A DNA stretch of 64,000 nt, taken from the NCBI RefSeq assembly GCF_000747155.1, contig NZ_AVCK01000063.1, positions 1 through 64,000 of the forward strand, given 5' to 3'. The stretch's first letter is position 1, and each line of letters starts with the position of its first letter. The notes under the pieces were generated by a model, which ran no database searches, was not told where the DNA came from, and was given only the letters and a program-made list of their open reading frames with translations. Made by a program: the position numbers and the translations under genes. This DNA comes from Arenimonas metalli CF5-1. GTDB taxonomy: Bacteria; Pseudomonadota; Gammaproteobacteria; Xanthomonadales; Xanthomonadaceae. Shown here piece after piece: positions 59,479-64,000 of this stretch.

Positions 59479-60789
59479 TCAGAAGTTGAACTGGGTGCGG
59501 ATCGCGTACTGGCCGGTTTCGTCGCCGGTCACTTCGTTCTCGCCCTGGGTGTAGTTGAACATCAGGCGCAGGTTCGGGTTGATGTAGTAGTTCACGCCCA
59601 GGATCATCGAGGTGGCCTCGCGATTGACGAGGTCGTTGTTCTCGATGTGGTCGTAGCGCGCGGTCAGCTCCCACAGGCCGTCTTCGCCGACCTTGGGCGA
59701 GCCGAACACGCCGGTGCCCGGCTTGTAGGTCTTCACGCCGCCGTTGAGCATCCAGCTGCCCTGCACGTAGAAGGTCTCGACGTCCTGGTCCGCGCCGATC
59801 GGCTGGGCGAAGGTGGACGTGACGTACTCGGACTGGAAGAACAGCGGGCCGTACTGGCCGGCCAGCTCCAGGCCGTAGGCGTCCACGGTGTCACCGCTGG
59901 CGCCGGTGGTGGTGGCGATGGTCTGCGACGGGCCGCGGCGGCCGGCGTAGTTGGCCGAGGCGGCGAGGTTGCCCGAACCGGCGTTGGCGTTCTCGTGGCT
60001 GATCCAGCCGCCCACGTGCAGGATCCGGTCGCCGTTCATGATCGGCGCCCAAGTGCCGCGGCCGGCGAAGCCCATGCCCTCGGTGCGCGAGCTGGCGGCG
60101 CCGCGCAGGTTGAAGGCGGTGGCGCCCAGCGAGTAGTTCAGGCCCTGGACCTGGTAGCCCACGCCCTGCTGGAACTGGCGGCCGCTGAACAGGCCGGTGG
60201 CGGAGGCAAACGGGCGCTCCATCACCAGGATCTCGTTGGAGCTGGTCAGCTCCTCCATCGAACGGTAGGGCTTGAAGTGGCCGATCGTGAGCTTGCCCGG
60301 GCCGAACTGCTTGGCGATGTAGAGGTCGCGCAGGCCGTCGAGGTTGCTGCCGGCGGCGAAGTCCTGCTCCATCTTGTATTCCCAGCCCCAGGCGGTGCCG
60401 CCGAGGGTCAGGCGGGCGCGGCGGAACTCGGTGGTGCCGGTGGTGGCGGCGATGTCGCGGTCCCAGGCGTAGCCGTCGAAGTGGATGCGGCCGCCGGCGC
60501 TGAAGGAGAAGGCGTTGTCGGCCGAGGTGACCTTCAGGCCGCCCTTGGTCTCGACCTTGGGCTGGGTCATGGCCTGGGCCTTGAGGGCCTCGGCGGTGTC
60601 GAGGTTGATGCCGGTCTGGGCCTCGTCACGGGCCTCGAGGTCGTCGATGCGGGCCATGAGGGCCGCGACCTGCGCACGCAGTTCGGCGATCTCCTGCTCG
60701 CTGGCGCCGGCATTCTGGGCGAGGGCGGTATCGGTGCTGAGGCCGGTGATCGCGAGGGCGACGGCGGCGGCCAAGGTGGTCAGACGCAT
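59479..60789 (-). CDS. Phosphate-selective porin (OprO/OprP family)
   Basis: 436 residues with a signal peptide (LAAAVALAITGLSTDTALA). A coiled-coil trimerisation segment follows (QEIAELRAQVAALMARIDDL), then a beta-barrel ending in the terminal Phe typical of porins (RTQFNF). Family segments include FRRARLTLGGTAWGWEYKME and GHFKPYRSMEELTSSNEIL. OprP-type trimers take up phosphate under starvation. It is divergent from pstS across Pho-box repeats. Confidence 0.9.
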   Translation of the reverse strand: MRLTTLAAAVALAITGLSTDTALAQNAGASEQEIAELRAQVAALMARIDDLEARDEAQTGINLDTAEALKAQAMTQPKVETKGGLKVTSADNAFSFSAGGRIHFDGYAWDRDIAATTGTTEFRRARLTLGGTAWGWEYKMEQDFAAGSNLDGLRDLYIAKQFGPGKLTIGHFKPYRSMEELTSSNEILVMERPFASATGLFSGRQFQQGVGYQVQGLNYSLGATAFNLRGAASSRTEGMGFAGRGTWAPIMNGDRILHVGGWISHENANAGSGNLAASANYAGRRGPSQTIATTTGASGDTVDAYGLELAGQYGPLFFQSEYVTSTFAQPIGADQDVETFYVQGSWMLNGGVKTYKPGTGVFGSPKVGEDGLWELTARYDHIENNDLVNREATSMILGVNYYINPNLRLMFNYTQGENEVTGDETGQYAIRTQFNF

Positions 60790-60898
60790 GACGGTAACTC
60801 CTGGTAGGTAATGTTCAGTCCGGCGCAGCGCCGTGATCGACGGCCCCTGCCCCGGACCGTTACGGGGCGGTTAAGCGTGCACAGGCTGCTCCCGGGAT

Positions 60899-60927
60899 GT
60901 GACGGCCCGTTGTGCTTTTCATGACAG
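60899..60927 (-). promoter_or_regulatory. Candidate Pho box of the porin gene
   Basis: Minus strand: CTGTCAT (60921-60927) and CCGTCAC (60899-60905) start 22 bp apart, two 11-bp turns; the middle repeat is poor. PhoB half-sites are CTGTCAT spaced 11 bp. Confidence 0.5.
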
Positions 60928-60961
60928 CCGGGTTACGGCCCCGGGGCCGACCCAAGCGTCA

Positions 60962-61001
60962 CTGTCATACGCCTGTCATGTTCGAGCAACAGGCTTGTCA
61001 C
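60962..61001 (+). promoter_or_regulatory. Pho box of pstS (PhoB binding site)
   Basis: CTGTCAT at 60962 and CTGTCAT at 60973 start exactly 11 bp apart, a textbook Pho box. A third copy, TTGTCAC, at 60995 keeps the register (22 bp further). Confidence 0.88.
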
Positions 61002-61075
61002 CCAAGCGACCTGTAATGGCCGCCATCGGGGGACCCCCTCCGACGCCGTCCATACCATCCCGAGGAGTCGTTACC

Positions 61076-62092
61076 GTGCTCAAGAACTTCAAGCGCAGCC
61101 TGGCCACCCTGGCCCTCGCCGCCAGTCTCACCACCGCCGCCCAGGCCGCCGACATCACGGGCGCCGGCGCGACTTTCGTGTTCCCGGTCATGTCCAAGTG
61201 GTCGGCCGACTACAACGCCGCCACCGGCCACCGCATCAACTACCAGTCCATCGGCTCGGGCGGCGGCATCGCCCAGATGAAGGCCAACACCGTCGACTTC
61301 GGCTCGACCGATGCCCCGCTGAAGCCGGAAGACCTGGCCGCCTCCAACCTCGTGCAGTTCCCGCTGGTCATGGGCGGCATCGTGCCGGTCGTGAACCTCG
61401 CCGGCGTGCAGCCGGGCCAGATCAAGTTCACCGGCCCGCTGCTGGCCGACATCTACCTGGGCAAGATCACCAACTGGAACGACCCGGCGATCGCCGCGAT
61501 CAACCCGGGCCTGACCCTGCCGACCCAGCGCATCACCGTCGTGCACCGCTCGGACGGCTCGGGCACCACCTTCAACTACGTCAACTACCTGTCCAAGGTC
61601 AGCCCGGAGTGGAAGACCAAGGTCGGCGAAGGCACCTCGGTGCGCTGGCCGGTGGGCGTGGGTGGCAAGGGCAACGAAGGCGTGACCGCCTACGTGAAGC
61701 AGATCAAGGGCGCCATCGGCTACATCGAGCTGTCCTACGCGCTGACCAACAAGGTCTCGTACGGCCAGCTGCAGAACGCCGCCGGCAACTTCATCACCCC
61801 GTCGAATGCCTCGATCCAGGCTGCCGCCGCCAGCGCCGAGTGGACCAAGGCCAAGGATTTCTTCCTGGTCGTGACCAACGCCCCGGGCGAGCAGGCCTGG
61901 CCGATCACCGCCACCAACTTCGCGCTGCTGTCGAAGCGCCCGAAGAACGTCGAGAACAACCGCCACGCCCGTGAGTTCTTCGCCTGGGCCTACGCCAATG
62001 GCGCCCAGCAGGCCACCGACCTCGGCTACGTGCCGCTGCCGGCCCCGCTGGTGGAGCAGATCAAGGCCTACTGGGCCGCGTCGCTGAAGTAA
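61076..62092 (+). CDS. pstS: Phosphate-binding periplasmic protein PstS
   Basis: 338 residues from GTG 61076 with GAGGAG 7-12 nt upstream; the frame is open 59 codons further but only this start gives the signal peptide FKRSLATLALAASLTTAAQA. Phosphate-binding segments are ITGAGATFVFPVMSKW, SIGSGGGIAQMK, DFGSTDAPL and HRSDGSGTTFNYVNYL. It captures phosphate for the PstCAB ABC transporter. Its expression is most likely PhoB-controlled. Confidence 0.96.
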   Translation: MLKNFKRSLATLALAASLTTAAQAADITGAGATFVFPVMSKWSADYNAATGHRINYQSIGSGGGIAQMKANTVDFGSTDAPLKPEDLAASNLVQFPLVMGGIVPVVNLAGVQPGQIKFTGPLLADIYLGKITNWNDPAIAAINPGLTLPTQRITVVHRSDGSGTTFNYVNYLSKVSPEWKTKVGEGTSVRWPVGVGGKGNEGVTAYVKQIKGAIGYIELSYALTNKVSYGQLQNAAGNFITPSNASIQAAAASAEWTKAKDFFLVVTNAPGEQAWPITATNFALLSKRPKNVENNRHAREFFAWAYANGAQQATDLGYVPLPAPLVEQIKAYWAASLK

Positions 62093-62106
62093 TCCGCCGC
62101 ACCCGG

Positions 62107-62140
62107 ACGCGCGCGCCCTCACCGGCGCGCGCGTTCTTGT
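62107..62140 (+). other. 11-bp GC hairpin between pstS and pstC
   Basis: Perfect 11-bp stem ACGCGCGCGCC..GGCGCGCGCGT, 6-nt loop, followed by TCTTGT. It may stabilise the pstS message or partly terminate transcription, giving more PstS than membrane subunits. Confidence 0.7.
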
Positions 62141-62184
62141 AAGCAAGACCGCAACGCCGCGCCCCACCCCAGAGAACGCCGCGA

Positions 62185-63150
62185 ATGACCACCGCCACCG
62201 CCAAGCCCGCCCCGCCCTCGCGCTTCATCGACGGCGCCGGCGACTGGATCTTCCGGAACATCGTCGCGATCGCCGGCTGGTTCGTGCTGATCACGCTGTT
62301 CCTGGCCGCGATGTCGATGTACTGGGGCGGCCGCGAGGCCTTCAGTGAATTCGGCTGGGGCTTCCTGACCTCCACCGACTGGAACCCGGTCACCGAGGAA
62401 TACGGTGCCCTGGTCGCGATCTACGGTACCGTCGTCACCACCGCCATCGCGATGATCATCGCCGTGCCGGTGAGCTTCGGCATCGCCCTCTTCCTCACCG
62501 AGGTGGCGCCGGCCTGGATCCGGCAGCCGCTCGGCGCCGCCATCGAACTGCTGGCCGGCATCCCCTCGATCATCTACGGCATGTGGGGCCTGTTCGTGCT
62601 CGCGCCGATCCTGGGCAACCACGTCTATCCCTGGCTGGACGAGAACGTCGGCACCCTGCCGGGCATCGGCTTCCTGTTCGCCGGCCCGCCGCTGGGCATC
62701 GGCATGCTGACCGCCGGCATCGTGCTGGCGATCATGGTCATCCCCTTCATCTCCTCGGTGATGCGCGAGGTCTTCCTCACCGTGCCGACCCGCCTGAAGG
62801 AGTCGGCCTACGCGCTCGGCTCCACCACCACCGAGGTGGTGTGGGACATCGTGGTGCCCTACACCCGCTCGGCGGTGATCGGCGGCATCTTCCTCGGCAT
62901 GGGCCGCGCCCTCGGCGAGACCATGGCCGTCACCTTCGTGCTCGGCAACGCCCACCGCATCTCGGCCTCGCTGCTCGAGCCGGGCAACTCGATCGCCGCC
63001 TCGATCGCCAACGAGTTCGCCGAGGCCACCACCCCGATGTACCAGTCGGCGCTGCTGGCCCTGGGCTTCCTGCTGTTCGCGGTCACCTTCATCGTCCTGG
63101 CCATCGCCAAGCTCATGCTCATGCAGCTCAAGAAGCGGGAGGGCAACTGA
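62185..63150 (+). CDS. pstC: Phosphate ABC transporter permease PstC
   Basis: 321 residues with about six membrane segments. The EAA-like permease loop is near RLKESAYALGSTTTEVVWDI. Other PstC segments: LLAGIPSIIYGMWGLFVLAP and GRALGETMAVTFVLGNAH. It forms the inner-membrane channel with PstA. ATG 62185 has AGAGAACG upstream. Confidence 0.96.
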   Translation: MTTATAKPAPPSRFIDGAGDWIFRNIVAIAGWFVLITLFLAAMSMYWGGREAFSEFGWGFLTSTDWNPVTEEYGALVAIYGTVVTTAIAMIIAVPVSFGIALFLTEVAPAWIRQPLGAAIELLAGIPSIIYGMWGLFVLAPILGNHVYPWLDENVGTLPGIGFLFAGPPLGIGMLTAGIVLAIMVIPFISSVMREVFLTVPTRLKESAYALGSTTTEVVWDIVVPYTRSAVIGGIFLGMGRALGETMAVTFVLGNAHRISASLLEPGNSIAASIANEFAEATTPMYQSALLALGFLLFAVTFIVLAIAKLMLMQLKKREGN

Positions 63151-64000
63151 TGTCCGCCGTCGCCGACCGCCTGTTCCTCAAGCGCCGCATCATCAACGGC
63201 CTCACCCTGGTGCTGTCCGGGCTGGCCGCGCTGTTCGGCCTGTTCTGGCTGGTGTGGATCCTGTGGACCACGTTCACCAAGGGCGTGGACGCGATGAGCC
63301 TGCAGATGTTCACTGAGATGACCCCGCCCCCGGGCCAGGACGTCGGTGGCCTGAAGAACGCCATCGCCGGCAGCCTGCTGATCAGCGGCCTGGCCGTGCT
63401 GCTGGGCGCGCCGGTCGGCGTCGCGGCGGGCACCTACCTCGCCGAATACGTGAACCACCGCAAGCTCGGCGAGGTGATCCGCTTCGTCAACGACATCCTG
63501 CTGTCGGCGCCGTCGATCGTGCTGGGCCTGTTCGTGTACACGCTGGTGGTGCGGACCACGGGCGGCTTCTCCGGCTTCGCCGGCGCGGTGGCCCTGGCCT
63601 TCATCGTGCTGCCCGTGGTGGTGCGCACCACCGACGAGATGCTGCGCTTGGTGCCGACCCAGATGCGCGAGGCGGCGCTGTCGCTGGGCATCCCGCAGTG
63701 GAAGGTGACCACCCAGATCCTCTACCGCGCCGCGGCGCCGGGCATTGTCACCGGCATCCTGCTGGCGCTGGCGCGCATCAGCGGCGAGACCGCGCCGCTG
63801 CTGTTCACCGCCTTCAACAACCAGTACTGGAGCATGGACCTGACCGGCGCGGTGCCCAACCTGCCCGTCACCATCTTCCAGTTCGCGCTCAGCCCGTTCG
63901 AGTACTGGAACCAGCTGGCCTGGGCCGGCGCCTTCCTGATCACGGTCTTCGTGCTGCTGGTCAGCCTCACCGCCCGTTATTTCCTGCTGCGCAAGAAGAT
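63150..64000 (+). CDS. pstA: Phosphate ABC transporter permease PstA (3' end outside window)
   Basis: 283 codons are visible from ATG 63150, which overlaps the pstC stop (TGATG), and the frame runs off the window. The family length is about 290, so nearly all is present. Segments include LSAPSIVLGLFVYTLVVRTT, REAALSLGIPQWKVTTQILY and ISGETAPLLFTAFNNQYW. It pairs with PstC as the phosphate channel; pstB and phoU would be expected next. Confidence 0.95.
   Translation, partial: MSAVADRLFLKRRIINGLTLVLSGLAALFGLFWLVWILWTTFTKGVDAMSLQMFTEMTPPPGQDVGGLKNAIAGSLLISGLAVLLGAPVGVAAGTYLAEYVNHRKLGEVIRFVNDILLSAPSIVLGLFVYTLVVRTTGGFSGFAGAVALAFIVLPVVVRTTDEMLRLVPTQMREAALSLGIPQWKVTTQILYRAAAPGIVTGILLALARISGETAPLLFTAFNNQYWSMDLTGAVPNLPVTIFQFALSPFEYWNQLAWAGAFLITVFVLLVSLTARYFLLRKK

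Overview
The window is high-GC chromosomal DNA, almost certainly from a gammaproteobacterium of the Xanthomonadaceae/Lysobacteraceae (Lysobacter, Luteimonas or a relative). The evidence is gene order (tig-clpP-clpX-lon-hupB-ppiD; lexA-recA-recX-alaS-csrA; murJ-ribF-ileS-lspA-ispH), a Xanthomonadaceae-type LexA operator (TTAG-N6-TACTA) on lexA, and protein sequences close to that family. This is a judgement from reading; no search was run.

Layout. 1-2.5 kb: edge of an accessory segment with a WYL-domain regulator (cut by the window edge) that converges on and overlaps an unusual two-zinc-ribbon, transposase-like protein with a near-consensus promoter. 2.6-11.2 kb (minus strand): protein quality control (tig, clpP, clpX, lon, hupB, two tRNAs, ppiD). 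11.3-12.3 kb: seven tRNAs. 12.4-18.5 kb: csrA, alaS, recX, recA, lexA with its SOS box, pncC. 18.6-24.8 kb: a BlaI/M56 sensor pair, mutS, an exported amidohydrolase, hslR. 24.9-28.4 kb: rplS-trmD-rimM-rpsP and ffh. 28.5-32.9 kb: a CcsA-like protein, radA, a phosphoesterase, a lipid kinase, tRNA-Thr. 32.9-39.8 kb: ispH-lspA-ileS-ribF-murJ. 39.9-42.1 kb: rpsT, obgE, rpmA, rplU. 42.4-45.7 kb: uvrA and a thioesterase.

45.7-48.9 kb holds the most interesting locus. A group II intron (about 46201-48527) with a reverse transcriptase/maturase/HNH protein lies in the sense orientation inside a PCu(A)C copper-chaperone gene. Removing it joins a 22-nt first exon to the rest of the gene in frame and restores a conventional signal peptide. 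The last intron domain itself carries an alternative in-frame start codon.

48.9-54.9 kb: a DUF4139 protein, two enoyl-CoA hydratase family proteins, a small lipoprotein gene broken by one stop codon, a rhodanese, a NUDIX hydrolase, a DUF1289 protein and an FKBP. 54.9-59.4 kb: rsxC-D-G-E-nth without rsxA/rsxB. 59.4-64 kb: a phosphate-selective porin divergent from pstS-pstC-pstA across a region with Pho-box repeats for both directions; pstA runs off the right edge.

Non-coding structure outside genes includes several intrinsic terminators, a 39-bp-stem hairpin between rplU and uvrA, and a 35-bp perfect inverted repeat between the CcsA-like gene and radA.
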